The notes under the pieces: generated by a model
Databases searched by the model: none
What the model was told of the DNA's origin: nothing
Seen by the model: only the letters and a program-made list of their open reading frames with translations
Position numbers and translations under genes: made by a program
Origin: Aristolochia californica
Taxonomy: Eukaryota > Streptophyta > Magnoliopsida > Piperales > Aristolochiaceae
NCBI GenBank assembly: GCA_029961685.1
Contig: JARWKL010000010.1
Location: 10,251,931 to 10,315,930, forward strand
Direction: 5' to 3'
DNA length: 64,000 nt
In this document: in pieces, positions 1 to 13,655 of the stretch
Layout: every line of letters begins with the position of its first letter
How positions within the stretch are numbered: position 1 is the stretch's first letter

Positions 1-1085
1 GAGAGATAGTTCCAAAAAGTATCTGTGATTTTTAAGGATGGGCAAAAAGTGGGTTTTTTAGCCCTGGTAAATATCCAACCACTTGAGAGTTTGATTTTTT
101 CTACTCCTTGAAATTTTCTGATTATTAGGTCCACTTGCATCCTCAACATGTTTCTGGCATGCATATCCACCACACTTAAAGCATGTTAGGATTAGTTAGA
201 AGTCCCTTTCCTATAAAATTCCAGCAAGCTTATTATTAGGGGGTTGTACTAGTGGAATTTCCAGAACATGGATAACAAAACCTTGGAGTTCATTTTTAGT
301 GCGTGAAATAATTTCCAAATTTTTTTGGCATACATGAACTCTAAAATTTTCATTTTGTTATGCCTTATATCTTTTTTGTTTACGATAAAAATGGGAGAGT
401 GAAAACTCAACTTTGGAACTGAAAACAAATTTGAAAATTCAAAATAGAAATGCACAAATGCTGAGTGAGATAGGTCAAAAAAGTGTCTGTGATTTTTAAG
501 GATAGGCAAACAGTGGGTTGTTTGGCCCTGTAAAATATCCCACCACTTGAGAATTTGATTTTTCTACTCCTAGAAATTTTTGGATCATTAGGTCCACTTG
601 CATCCTCAACTTGTTTCTGGCATGCATATCCACCACACTTAAAGCATGTTAGGATCAGTTAGAAGTCCCTTTTCTATAAAAGTCCACAAACTTATTATTA
701 GGGGTTGTACTCGTGGAATTTCCAGAACATGGATACCAAGAACCTTGGAGTTCATTTTTAGTGCGTGAAAGAATTTTCAAATTTTTTTTGCATACATCAA
801 CTCTAAAATTTTCATTTTGTTATGCCTTACATCTTTTTTTTTTTACGAGAAAATTGGGAGAGTGAAAACTCAGGTTTGGATTTGAACACAAATTTGAACA
901 TACAAAATGGAAATGAACTAATGCTGAGAGAGATAGTTCCAAAAAGTATCCGTGATTGTTAAGGATAGGCAAAGAGTCGGTTGTTTGGCCCTGGTCAATA
1001 TCCAACCACTTGAGAATTTGATTATTTCTACTCCTTGAAATTTTTGAATCATTAGGTCCACTTGCATCCTCAACATGTTTCTTGC

Positions 1086-1115
1086 ATGCATATCCACCAC
1101 ATGCATATCCACCAC
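1086..1115. repeat. 15 bp tandem duplication inside a monomer
   Basis: ATGCATATCCACCAC occurs twice back to back (1,086-1,100 and 1,101-1,115). This lengthens the host monomer to about 480 bp, whereas most neighbours are 462-465 bp. It is a private change of this unit and looks like replication slippage. Confidence 0.9.
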
Positions 1116-1989
1116 ACTTAAAGCATGTTAGGATCAGTTAGCATTCCCTTTCGTATAAAATTCCACCAAGCTTATTATTAGGGGTTGTACTAGTGGAATT
1201 TCACGAATATGGATAACAAAACGTTGCAGTTCATTTTGAGTGCGTGAAATAATTTTCAAATTTTTTTTGCATACATGAACTCTAAAATTTTCATTTTGCT
1301 ATGCCTTAGATCTCTTTTGTTTACGTGAAAACTTTGAGAGTGAAAACTCAAGTTTGGATCTGAAAATAAATTTGAAAATCAAAAATGGAAATGCACACAT
1401 GCTGAGAGTGATAGTTCCATGAAATATCTGTGATTTTTCAAGATAGGATAAAATTGGGTTGTTTGGCCTTTGTAAATATCCAACCACTTGAGAATTTTAT
1501 TTTTTCTACACTTTGAAAGTTTTGGATCATTAGGTCCACTTACACCCTCAACATGTTTCTGGCATGCATATCCACCACACTCAAAGCATGTTAGGATCAG
1601 TTAGAAGTCCCTTTCCTGTAAAATTCCACCAAGCTAATTATTAGTGGTCGTACTAGTGCAATTTCAAGAACATGGATAACAAAACCTTGGAGTTCATTTT
1701 TAGTTCGTGAAATAATTTTGAAATTTTTTTTGCATACATGAATTTAAAATTTTTCATTTTTGTTTATGAGAAAAATTGGAGAGTGAAAACTCAAGTTGGG
1801 ATCTTAAAAACAAATTTGAACATCCAAAATGGAAATGCAAAAATGCTGAGAGAGATAGTTCCAAGAAGTATCTGTGATTTTTAAGGATAGGCAAAAAGTG
1901 AGTTGTTTGGCCCAGGTAAATATCCAAGCACTTGAGAATTTGATTTTTTCTACTCCTTGAAATTTTTGGATCATTAGGTCCTTTTGCAT

Positions 1990-2700
1990 CCTCAAATTGT
2001 TTCTGTCATGCATATCCACCACACTTAAAGTATATTAGGATCAGTTAGAAGTCCATTTCCTATAAAATTCCACCAAGCTTATTCTTAGGGGTTGTGCAAG
2101 TAGAATTTCTAGAACATGCACAACAAAACCTTGGAATTCATTTTTTGTGCGTGAAATAATTTTCAAATTTTTTTTGCATTCATGAAATCTAAAACTTTTC
2201 ATTTTGTTATGCCTTATATCTTTTTTCTTTAATAGTAAAATTGGAGAGTGAAAACTCAAGTTGTGATCTGAAAACAAATTTGAAAATCAAAAATGGAAAT
2301 GCACAAATGCTGAGAGAGATAGTTCCAAAAAGTTTCTGTGATTTTTAAGGATGGGCAAAAAGAGGGTTGTTTGGCCCTAGTAAATATCCAACCACTTGAG
2401 AATTTGATTTTTTCTACTCCTTGAAATTTTTGGATCATTAGGTCCACTAGCATCCTCAACATGTTTCTGGCATGCATATCCACCACACATAAAGCATGTT
2501 TGTATCAGTTAGAACTCCCTTTCCTATAAAATTCCTCCAAGCTTATTATTAGGGGTTGTACAAGTGGAATTTCAAGAACATGGATAACAAAACCTTGGAT
2601 TTCATTTTTAGTGCGTGAAATAATTTTCAATTTTTTTTTTTTTGCATACATCAACTCTAAAATTTTTATTTTGTTATGCCTTATATATTTTTTATTTACG
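1990..2700. repeat. Higher-order repeat block, copy 1 (~6.93 kb spacing)
   Basis: This stretch carries rare variants found together in only two other places, near 8.93-9.63 kb and 15.84-16.54 kb. They are TTTCTGTCATGC instead of TTTCTGGCATGC; CAAGTAGAATTTC; a TTTAATAG-type change of TTTACGAG; CATGTTTGTATCAG; and TTATATATTTTTTATTTACG. The shared set, in the same order, marks it as a copy of a larger multi-monomer unit. Copy 1 shows further similarity to copy 2 out to about 3.9 kb (CTTGCACCCTCAAC with TTTGTGGCATGC). Confidence 0.75.
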
Positions 2701-5370
2701 AGAAAAATGGGAGAGTGAGAACTCATGTTTGGATTAGAAAAGAAATCTGAAAATCCAAAATGAAAATGCACAAATGCTGAAAAAGATAGTTCCAAAAAGT
2801 ATGTGTGATTTTTAAGGATAGGCAAAAAGTGGGTTGTTTGGCCCAGGTAAATTTCCAACCACTTGAGAATATGATTTTTTCTTCTCCTTCAAATTTTTGG
2901 ATCATTAGGTCCACTTGCGTCCTCAACATGTTTCTGGCATCCATATCCACCACACTTAAAAGCATGTTAGGATCTTTTAGAACTCCCTTTCCTATCAAAT
3001 TCCACCAAGCTTATTATTAGGAGTAGTAATAGTGGAATTTCCCGAACATGGATAACAAACCTTGGAGTTCATTTTTAGTGCCTGAAAGAATTTTCAAATT
3101 TTTTTTGCACACATGAACTCTAAAATTTTCATTTTTTTATGCCTTATATCTTTTTTGTTTATGAGAAAAGTGGGAGAGTCAAAACTCAAGTTTGGATCTG
3201 AAAACAAATTTGAACATCCAAAATGGAAATGCACAAATGCTGAGAGAAATAGTTCCAAAAAGAATCTATTATTTTTAAGGATAAGCAAAATGTGGGTTGT
3301 TTGGCCCTGGTAAATATCCAACCACTTGAAAATTTGATTTTTTCTACTCCTTGAAATTTTTGGATCATTAGGTCCACTTGCATCTTCAACATGTTTCTAG
3401 CATGCATATCCCCCACACTTAAAGCATGTTAGGATCAGTTAGAAGTCCTTTCCTAGAAAATTCCACCAAGCTTATTATTATGGGTTCTACTAGTGGAATT
3501 TTCTAGAACATGGATAACAAAACCTATGAGTTCATTTTCAGTGCGTGAAATAATTTTCAATTTTTTTTTGCATACATGAACTCTAAAATTTTCATTTATT
3601 TATGCCTTATATCTTTTTTGTTTACGAGGAAAATGGGAGAGTGAAAACTCAAGTTTGGATCTGAAAATAAATTTGAACATCCAAAATGGAAATGCACAAA
3701 TGCTGAGAGAGATAGCTCCAAAAAGTATCTGTGATTTTTAAGGATAGGCAAAAAGTGGGATGTTTGGCCCCTGTAAATATCCAACCACTTGAGAGTTTGA
3801 TTTTTTCTACTCCTTGAAAATTTTGGATCATTAGGTCCACTTGCACCCTCAACATGTTTGTGGCATGCATATCCACCACACTTAAATCATGTTAGGAGCA
3901 GTTGGAAGTCCCTTTCCTATAAAATTCCACAAAGCTTATTATTAGGGGTTGTAATAATTGGAATTTCCAGAACAAGGATAATAGAACCATGGAGTTCAGT
4001 TTTAGTGCGTGAAATAATTTTCAAATTTTTTTTGCATACATGAACTCTAAAATTTTCATTTTACTATGTCTTATATCTCTTTTGTTTACGAGAAAAATGG
4101 GAGAGTGAAAACTCAAATTGGGATCTGAAAAGAAATTTGAACATCCAAAATGGAAATGCCCAAATGCTGAGAGAGATAGTTCCAAGAAGTATCTGTGATT
4201 TTTAAGGATAGGCAAAGAGTGGGTGGTTTGACCATGGTAAATATCCAACCACTTGAGAATTTGATTTTTCTACTCCTTGAAATTTTTTGAACACTAGGTC
4301 CACTTGCCTCCTCAACATGTTTCTAGCATGCATATCCACAACACTTAAAGCATGTTAGGATCAGTTAGAAGTCCCTTTCCGATAAAATTCCACCAAGCTT
4401 ATTATTAGGGCTTGTACTAGTGGAATTTCCAGAACAAGGAAAACAAAACCTTGGAGTTCATTTTTAGTGCATGAAATAATTTTCAAATTTTTTTTGCATA
4501 TGTGAACTCTAAAATTTTCATATGGTTATGCCTTATATCTTTTTTGTTTACGATAAAAATAGGAGAGTGAAAACTCTAGTTTGGATCTGAACACAAAATT
4601 GAACATCCAAAATGAAAATGCACAAATCCTGAGAGAGATAGTTCCATAAAGTATTTGTGATTTTTATGGATAGGCAAAAAGTGGGTTGTTTGGCCCTTAT
4701 AAATATCCAACCACTTGAGAATTTGATTTTTTCTATTCCTTGAATATTTTGGATCATTAGGTCCACTTGCATCCACAACATGTATTTGGTATGCATATCC
4801 ACCACACTTAAAGGATGTTAAGATCGGTTAGAAGTCCCTTTCCTATAAAACTACACCAAGCTTATAATTAGGGGTTGTACTAGTGGAATTTCCGGAACAT
4901 GGATACCAAAACCTTGGAGTTCATTTTTTGTGTATGAAATAATTTTCAATTTTTTTTTGTATACATGAAATCTAAAATTTTCATTTTGTTATGCCTAACA
5001 TTTTTTTGTTTACGAGAAAAATGGGAGAGTGAAAACTCAAGTTTGGATCTGAAAACAAATTTGAACATCCAAAATGGAAAGGCACAAATGCTGAGAGAGA
5101 TAGTTCCAAAAAGTATCTGTGATTTTTAAGAATAGGCAAACCGTCGGTTGTTTGGCCCTGGTAAATATCCAAGCACAGGAGAATTTGATTTTTTCTACTC
5201 CTTGAAATTTTTGGATCATTAGGTCCACTTGCATCCTCAACATGTTTCTAGCATCCATATCCACCACATTTAAAGCATGTTAGGATCAGTTAGAAGTCCC
5301 TTTCCAATAAAATTCCACCAAGCTTATTATTAGGGGTTGTACTAGTGGAATTTCCAGAACATGGATATAA

Positions 5371-5395
5371 AAGCCTTGGAGTTGAAATAATTTTC
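5371..5395. repeat. Monomer with ~13 bp internal deletion
   Basis: GGAGTTGAAATAATTTTC replaces the usual GGAGTTCATTTTTAGTGCG followed by TGAAATAATTTTC. Only this monomer was seen with this change, and the unit is about 451 bp. Confidence 0.8.
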
Positions 5396-8300
5396 AAATT
5401 TTTTTTGCAGACATGAACTCTAAAATTTTCAATTCTTTATGCCTTATATCATTTTTCTTTACGAGAAAAATGGGAGAGTGAAAACTCTTGTTTGGATCTG
5501 AAAACATATTTGAACATCCAAAATTGAATTGCACCAATGGTGAGAGAGATAGTTCCAAAATGTATCTTTGATTTTTAAGGATAGGCAAAGAGTGGGTTGT
5601 TTGGCCCTGGTAAATATCCAACGACTTGAGAATTTAATTTTTTCTACTCCTTGAAATTTTTGGATCATTAGGTCCTCTTGCATCCTCAACATGTTTCTGG
5701 CATGCTTATCCACCACACTTAAAGCAAGTTAGGATCAGTTAGGAGTTCCTTTCCTATAAAATTCCACCAAGCTTATTATTAGGCGTTGCAGTTGTGGAAT
5801 TTCGAAAACATGGATAAGAAAACCTTGGAGTTCAGTTTTAGTGCGTGAAATAATTTTTAAATTTTTTTTTGCTTACATGAACTCTGAAATTTTCATTTTG
5901 CTATGCCTTATATATTTTTTATTTACGAGAAAAATGGGAGAGTGAAAACTCAAGTTTGGATCAGAAAACTAATCTGAAAATCCAAAATGGAAATGCACAA
6001 ATGCTGAAAAAGATAGTTCTAAAATCATGTGTGATTTTTAAGGAAAGGCAAAAAATGGGTTGTGTGGCCCAGGTAAATATCCAACCACTTGGCAATTTGA
6101 TTTTTTCTACTCCTTGAAATTTTTGGGTCATTAGGTCCACTTGCATCCTCAACATGTTTCTAGCATCCATTTTCACCACACTTAAAGCATGTTAGGATCA
6201 GTTAGAAGTCCATTTCCTATAAAATTCCACCTAGCTTATTATTAGGAGTGGTAATAGAGGAATTTCCAGAACATGGATAACAAAACCTTGGAGTTCATTT
6301 TTAGTGCCTGAAAGAATTTTCAATTTTTTTGGCATACATGAACTCTAAAATTTTCATTTTATTATGCCTTATATCTTTTTTTTTTACGAGAAAAGTGGGA
6401 GAGTGAAAACTCAAGTTTGGATCTGAAACAAATTTGAACATCCAAAATGGAAATAAACAAATGCTGAGAGATATAGTTCCAAAAAGAATCTGCGATTTTT
6501 AAGAATAAGCAAAAAGTGGGTTGTTTGGCCCTGGTAAATATCCCACCACTTGAGAATTTGATTTTTTCAACTCCTTGAAATTTTTGGATCATTAGGTCCA
6601 CTTGCTTCCTCAACATGTTTCTAGCATGCATATCCCCCACACTTAAAGCATGTGAGGATCAGTTAGAAGTCCCTTTCCTAGAAAATTCCACCAAGCTTAT
6701 TATTAGGGGTTGTACTAGTGGAATTTCCCAGAACAGGGATAACAAAACCTTGGAGTTCATTTTTAGTGCATGAAATAATTTTCAGTTTTTTTTTGCATTC
6801 TTGAACTCTAAAATTTTCATTTATTTATGCCTTATATCTTTTTTCTTTACGAGGAAAATGGGAGAGTGAAAACTCAAGTTTGGATCTGAAAACAAATTTG
6901 AAAATCATAAATGGAAATGCACAAATGCTGAGAGAGATAGTTCCAAAAAAGTATCTGTGATTTTTTAGGATAGGCAAAATGTGGGTTGTTTGGCCCTATT
7001 AAATATCCAACCACTTGAGAATTTGATTTTTTCTACTCCTTGAAATTTTTGGATCATTAGGTCCACTTGCATCCTCAACATGTTTCTAGCACGCATATCC
7101 ACCACACTTAAAGCATGTTAGGATCAGTTAGAAGTCCCTTTCCTATAAAATTCCACCAAGCATATTATTAGGGGTTGTACTGGTGGAATTTTCCAGAACA
7201 TGTATAACAAAACCTTGCAGTTCATTTTTAGTGCATGAAATAATTTTTAAATTTTTTTTGCATACTTGAACTCAAAAATTTTCATTTATTTTTGCCTTAT
7301 ATCTTTTTTGTTTACGAGGAAAATGGGAGAGTGAAAACTAAAGTTTGGATCTGAAAACAAATTTGAAAATCATGAATGGAAATGAACAAATGCTGAGAGA
7401 GACAGTTCCAAAAAAGTATCTGTGATTTTTTAGGATAGGCAAAATGTGGGTTGTTTGGCCCTGGTAAATATCCAACCACTTAAGAATTTGATTTTTTCTA
7501 CTCCTTGAAATTTTTGGATCATTAGGTCAACTTGCGTCCTCAACATGTTTCTGGCATGCATATCCACCGCACATTAAGCATGTTAGGATCAGTTAGAAGT
7601 CCATTCCCTAGAAAATTCCACCAAGCTTATTATTAGGGGTTGTACTTGAGGAATTTCCAGAACATACATAACAAAACATTGGAGTTCATTTTTAGTGCCT
7701 GAAATAATTCTTAAATTATTTTTGCATTCACAAACTCTAAAATCATTCATTTTGTTATGCCTTATATCTTTTTCATTTACGAAAAAAATGGGAGAATGAA
7801 AACTAAAGTTTGGATCTGAAAACAAATTAGAAAATCATAAATGGAAATGCACAAATGCTGAGAGAGATAGTTCCATAAAAGTATCTGTGATTTTTTAGGA
7901 TAGGCAAAAATTTGTTTGTTTGGCCCTAGTAAATATCCAACCACTTGAGAATTTGATTTTTTCTACTCCTTGAAAATTTTGGATCATTAGGCCACTTGCA
8001 TCCTCAACATGTTTCTGGCATGCATATCCACAACACTTAAAGATTGTTAGGATTTTTTAGAAGTCCCTTTCCGATAAAATTCCACCAAGCTTATTATTAG
8101 GGGTTGTACTAGTGGAATTTCCAGAACATGGGTAACACAACCGTGGAGTTCCTTTTTTGTACTTGAAATAATTTTCAAATTTTTCTTGCATACAAGAACT
8201 CTAAAATTTTCATTTTGTTATGCTTTATATCTTTTTTGTTTACAAGAAAAATGGGAGCGTGAAAACTCAAGTTTGGATCAAAAAACAAATTTGAACATCC

Positions 8301-8925
8301 AAAATGGAAATGCACAAATGCTGAGAAAGATAGTTCCAAAAAGAATCTGTGATTTTTAACGATAAGCAAAAAGTGGGTTGTTTGGCCTTGGTAAATATCC
8401 AACCACTAGAGAATTTGATGTTTTCTACTCGTAATTTTTGGATTATTAGGTCCACTTGCATCCTCATCAAGTTTCTGGCATGCACATCCACTACACTTAA
8501 AGCATGTTAGGATCAGTTAGAAATCCGTTTCCTAGAAAATTCCACCAAGCTTATTATTAGGGGTTGTACTAGTGGAATTTTCGAAACATGGATAACCAAA
8601 CCTTGGAGTTCATTTTTTGTGCGTGAAATAATTTTCAGATTTTTTTTGCATACATGAACTCTAAAATTTTCATTTATTTATGCCTTATATCTTTTTTGTT
8701 TACGAGGAAAATGGGAGAGTGAAAACTCAAGTTTGGATCTGAAATCAAAGTTGAACATCCAAAATGGAAATGCACAAATGTTGAGAGTGATAGTTCCAAA
8801 AACTATCTGTGATTTTTAAGGATAGACAAATTGTGGGTTGTTTGGCCCTGGTAAATATCGAACCACTTGAGAATTTGATTTTTTCTACTCCTTGAAATTT
8901 TTGGATCATTAGGTCCATTTGCATC

Positions 8926-9635
8926 CTCAAATTGTTTCTGTCATGCATATCCACCACATTTAAAACATATTAGGATCAGTTAGAAGTCCATTTCCTATAA
9001 AATTCCACCACGCTTATTATTTCGGCTTGTACAAGTAGAATTTCCAAAACATGCATAACAAAACCTTGGAGTTCATTGTTTGTGCGTTAAATAATTTTCA
9101 AATTTTTTTTGCATTCATGAACTCTAAAAATTTTCATTTTGTTATGCCTTATATCTTTTTTGTTTAATAGAAAAATTGAAGTGTGTAAACTCAAGTTGGT
9201 ATCTGAAAACAAATTTGAAAATCCAAAATGGAATGCTCAAATGCTATGAGAGATAGTTCCAAAAAGTATCTGTGATTTTTAAGGATGGGCAAAAAGTTGG
9301 TTGTTTGGCCCTGGTAAATATCCAACCACTTGAGAATTTGATTTTTTCGATTCCTTGAAATTTTTGGATCCTTAGGTCCACTCTCATCCTCAACATGTTT
9401 CTGGCATGCATATCCACCACACATAAAGCATGTTTGTATCAGTTAGAAGTCTCTTTCCTATAAAATTCCACCAAGGTTATTATTAGGGGTTGCACTAGTG
9501 GAATTTCCAGAACATGGATAACAAAACCTTGGAGTTCATTTTTAGTGCGTGAAATAATTTTCAAAGTTTTTTTGCATACATGAACTCTAAATTTTTTCAT
9601 TTTATTAAGCCTTATATATTTTTTATTTATGAAAA
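8926..9635. repeat. Higher-order repeat block, copy 2 (~6.93 kb spacing)
   Basis: Holds the same rare variants as copy 1 in the same order, about 6,935 bp downstream (15 monomers). It is also related to copy 3, including upstream units with GCACATCCACTACACTT near 8,480 and 15,430. Confidence 0.75.
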
Positions 9636-11339
9636 AAATGGTAAAGTGAAAACCAAGTTTGGATCAGAAAACAAATTTGAAAATCCAAAATGGAAATGCA
9701 CAAATGGGGAGAAAGATAGTTCCAAAAAGTATTTGTGATTTTTAAGGATAGGCAAAAAGTGGGTTGTTTGGCCATGGTAAATATCCAACCACTTTAGAAT
9801 TTGATTCTTTCTACTCCTTGAAATTTTTGGATCATTAGGTCCACTTGCATCCTCAACATGTTTCTGGCATCCATATCCACCACACTTAAAGCATGTTAGG
9901 ATCAATTAGAAGTCCCTTTGCTATAAAATTCTACCAAGCTTATTATTAGGAGTTGTAATAGTGGAATTTCCAGAAAATGGATAACAAAACCTTGGAGTTC
10001 ATTTTTAGTGCGTGAAAGAATTTTCAAATTTTTTTTTGCATACATTAATTCTAAAATTTTCATTTTGTTATGCCTTATGTCTTTTTGTTTACGAGAAAAA
10101 TGGGAGAGTGAAAACTCAAGTTTGGATCTGAAAACAAATTTGAACATCCAAAATGGAAATGCACAAATGCTGAGAGTGATAGTTCCAAAACTATCTGTGA
10201 TTTTCAAGGATATGCAAAAAGTGGGTTGTTTGGCCCTGGTAAATATCCAACCACATGAGAATTTGATTTTTTCTACTCCTTGAAATTTTTGGATCATTAG
10301 GTCCACCTGCATCCTCAACATGTTTCTGGCATGCATATCCCCCACACTTAAAGCATGTTAGGATCAGTTAGAAGTCCCTTTCCTAGAAAATTCCACCAAA
10401 CTTATTATTAGGGGTTGTACTAGTGGAATTTTCCCGAACATGGATAACAAAACCTTGGAGTTCATATTTAGTGCGTGACATAATTTTAAATTTTTTTTTG
10501 CATACATGAGCTCTACAATTTTCATTTATTTATGCCTTATATCTTTTTTGTTCACGAGGGAAATGGGAGAGTGAAAACTCAAGTTTGGATCTAAAAACAA
10601 ATTTGAACATCCAAAATGGAAATGCACAAATGCTGAGAGAGATAGTTCCAAAAAGTATCTGTGATTTTTAAGGATAGGCAAAAAGAGGCTTGTTTGGCCC
10701 TTGAAAATATCCAACCACTTGTGAATTTGATTTTTTCTACTCCTTGAAAATTTTGGATCATTAGGTCCACTTGCACCCTCAACAAGTTTGTGGCATGCAT
10801 ATCCACCACACCTAAAGCATGTTAGGATCAGTTGGAAGTCCCTTTCCTATAAAATTCCACAAAGCTTATTATTAGGGGTTGTACAAATGGAATTTCCAGA
10901 ACAAGGATAACAAAACCTTGGAGTTCAGTTTTAGTGTGTGAAATAACTTTCAAATTTTTTGTGCATCCATGCACTCTAAAATTTTCATTTTGTTGTCCCT
11001 TATATCTTTTTTGTTTACAAGAAAAATGGGACATTGAAAACTCAAGTTTGGATCTGAAAACAAATTTGAACAACCAAAATGGAAAGGCATAAATGCTGAG
11101 AGAGACAGTTTTCAAAAAGTATCTGTGATTTTTAAGGATAGGCAAACAGTGGGTTGTTTGGCCCTGGTAAATATCCAACAACTCGAGAATTTGATTTTTT
11201 CTAGTCCTTCAAATTTTTGGATCATTAGGTCCACTTGCATCCTCAACATGTTTATGGCATACCTGTCCACCACACTTAAAGCATGTTAGGATCAGTTAGA
11301 AGTCCCTTTCCTATAAAATTCCACCAAGTTTTTTATTAG

Positions 11340-13655
11340 GGGTTGTACTAGTGGAATTTCCAGAACATGGATAACAAAACCTTGGAGTTCATTTTTAGTG
11401 CGAGAAATAATTTTCAATTTTTTTTTGCATACCTGAACTCTAAAATTTTCATATTGTTATGGCTTATATCTTTTTTGTTTACGAGAAAAATGGGAGAGTG
11501 AAAACTAAAGTTTGGATCTGAAAACAAATTTGAAAATCATAAATGCAAATGCACAAATGCTGAGGGAGATAGTTCCAAAAAGTATCTATGATTTTTAAGG
11601 ATAGGCAAAAAATGGGTTGTTTGGCCCTGGTAAATATCCAACCACTTGAGAATTTGACTTTTTCTACTCCTTGAAAATTTTGGATCATTAGGCCCACTTG
11701 CACCCTCAACATGTTTCTGGCTTGCATATCCACCACACTTAATGCATGTTAGGATCAGGTTGAAGTCCCTTTCCTATAAAATCCCACAAAGCTTACTATT
11801 AGGGGTTGTACAGATGGAATTTCTAGAACAAGGATAACAGAACCTTGGAGTTCTGTTTTAGTGCGTGAAATAATTTTCAATTTTTTTTTGCATACCTGAA
11901 CTCTTAAATTTTCATTTTGTTATGCCTTATATCTTTTTTGTTTACGAGAAAAATGGGAGATTGGAAACTCAAGTTTGGATCGGAAAACAAATTTGAACAT
12001 CCAAAATGGAAAGGCACAAATGCTGAGTGCGATAGTTTCCAAAAAGTATCTGTGATTTTTAACGATAGGCAAAACAGTGGGTTGTTTGGCCCTGGTAAAT
12101 ATCCTACGACTTTAGAATTCAATTTTTTCTACTCCTTGAAATTTTTGGATCATTAGGTGCACTTGCATCCTTAACATGTTCCTGGCATGCATAACCACCA
12201 CACTTAAAGAATGTTAGGATCAGTTAGAAGTCCCTTTCCTATAAAATTCCTCCAAGCTTATTATTAGGGGTTGTACTAGTGGAATTTCTAGAACATGGAT
12301 AACAAAACCTTGGAGTTCATTTTTAGTGCGTGTAATAATTTTCAAATTTTTTTTGCATACATGAACTCTAAAATTTTCATTTTGTTATGCCTTATATCTT
12401 TTTTGTTTACGAGAAAAATGGGAGAGTGCAAACTCAAGTTTGGATCTGAAAGCAACTTTGGGCATCCAAAATGGAAATACAGAAATGCTTAGAGAGATAG
12501 TTCCAAAAAGTATATATGATTTTTAAGGATAGGCAAAAAGTGGGTTGTTTGGCCCTGATAAATATCCAACCACTTGAGAATTTGATTTTTTCTACTCCTT
12601 GAAATTTTTGGATCATTAGGCCACTTGCATCCTCAACATGTTTCTGGTGCCCATATCCACAACACTTAAAGCTTGTTAGGATCTGTTAGAAGTCCCTTTC
12701 CTATAAAATTCCACCAAGCTTATTATTAGGGGTTGCACTAGTGGAATTTCCAGAACATGGATAACACAACTGTGGAGTTCCTTTTTTGTGTGTGAAAGAA
12801 TTTTCAATTTTTTTTTGCATACATGAACTCTAAAATTTTCATTTTGGTAGGCTTTATTTCTTTTTTGTTTACGAGAAAAATGGGAGAGTGAAAACTCAAG
12901 TTTGGATCTGAAAACAAATTTGAACATCCAAAATGGAAATGCACAAATGCTAAGAGAGATAGTTCCAAAAACAATCTATGATTTTTAAGGATAAGCAAAA
13001 AGTGGGTTGTTTGGCCCTGGTAAATATCCAACCACTTGAGAATTTGATTTTTTCTACTCCTTGAAGTTTTTGGATCATTAGGCCACTTGCATCCTCAACA
13101 TGTTTCTGGCATCCATATCCACAACACTTAAAGCTTGTTAGGATCTGTTAGAAGTCCCTTTCCTATAAAATTCCACCAACCTTATTATTAGGGGTTGCAC
13201 TAGTGGAATTTCCAGAACATGGATAACACAACCGTGGAGTTCCTTTTTTGTGCGTGAAAGAATTTTCAATTTTTTTTTGCATACATGAACTCTAAAATTT
13301 TCATTTTGTTAGGCTTTATTTCTTTTTTATTTACGAGAAAAATGGGAGAGTGAAAACTCAAGTTTGGATCTGAAAAAAAAATTTGAACATCCAAAATGGA
13401 AATGCACAAATGCTGAGAGAGATAGTTCCAAAAAGAATATGTGATTTTTAAGGATAAACAAAAAGTGGGTTGTTTGGCCCTGGTAAATATCCAACCACTT
13501 GAGAATTTGATTTTTTCTACTCCTTGAATTTTTTGGATTATTAGGTCCACTTTCATGCTCAACAAGTTTCTGGCATGCACATCCACTACACTTAAAGCAT
13601 GTTAGGATCAGTTAGAAATCCGTTTCCTAGAAAATTCCACGAAGCTTATTATTAG
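11340..13655. repeat. Five-monomer block, tandem copy A (2,315 bp)
   Basis: Monomers here pair one for one with those 2,315-2,316 bp downstream. Shared rare features include AATGCATGTTAGGATCAGGT, GTTGTACAGATGG, CTACGACTTTAGAATTC, TTTGGGCATCC and GGGGTTGCACTAGTGG. The constant offset equals five monomers, so this is a multi-monomer tandem duplication within zone I. Confidence 0.8.
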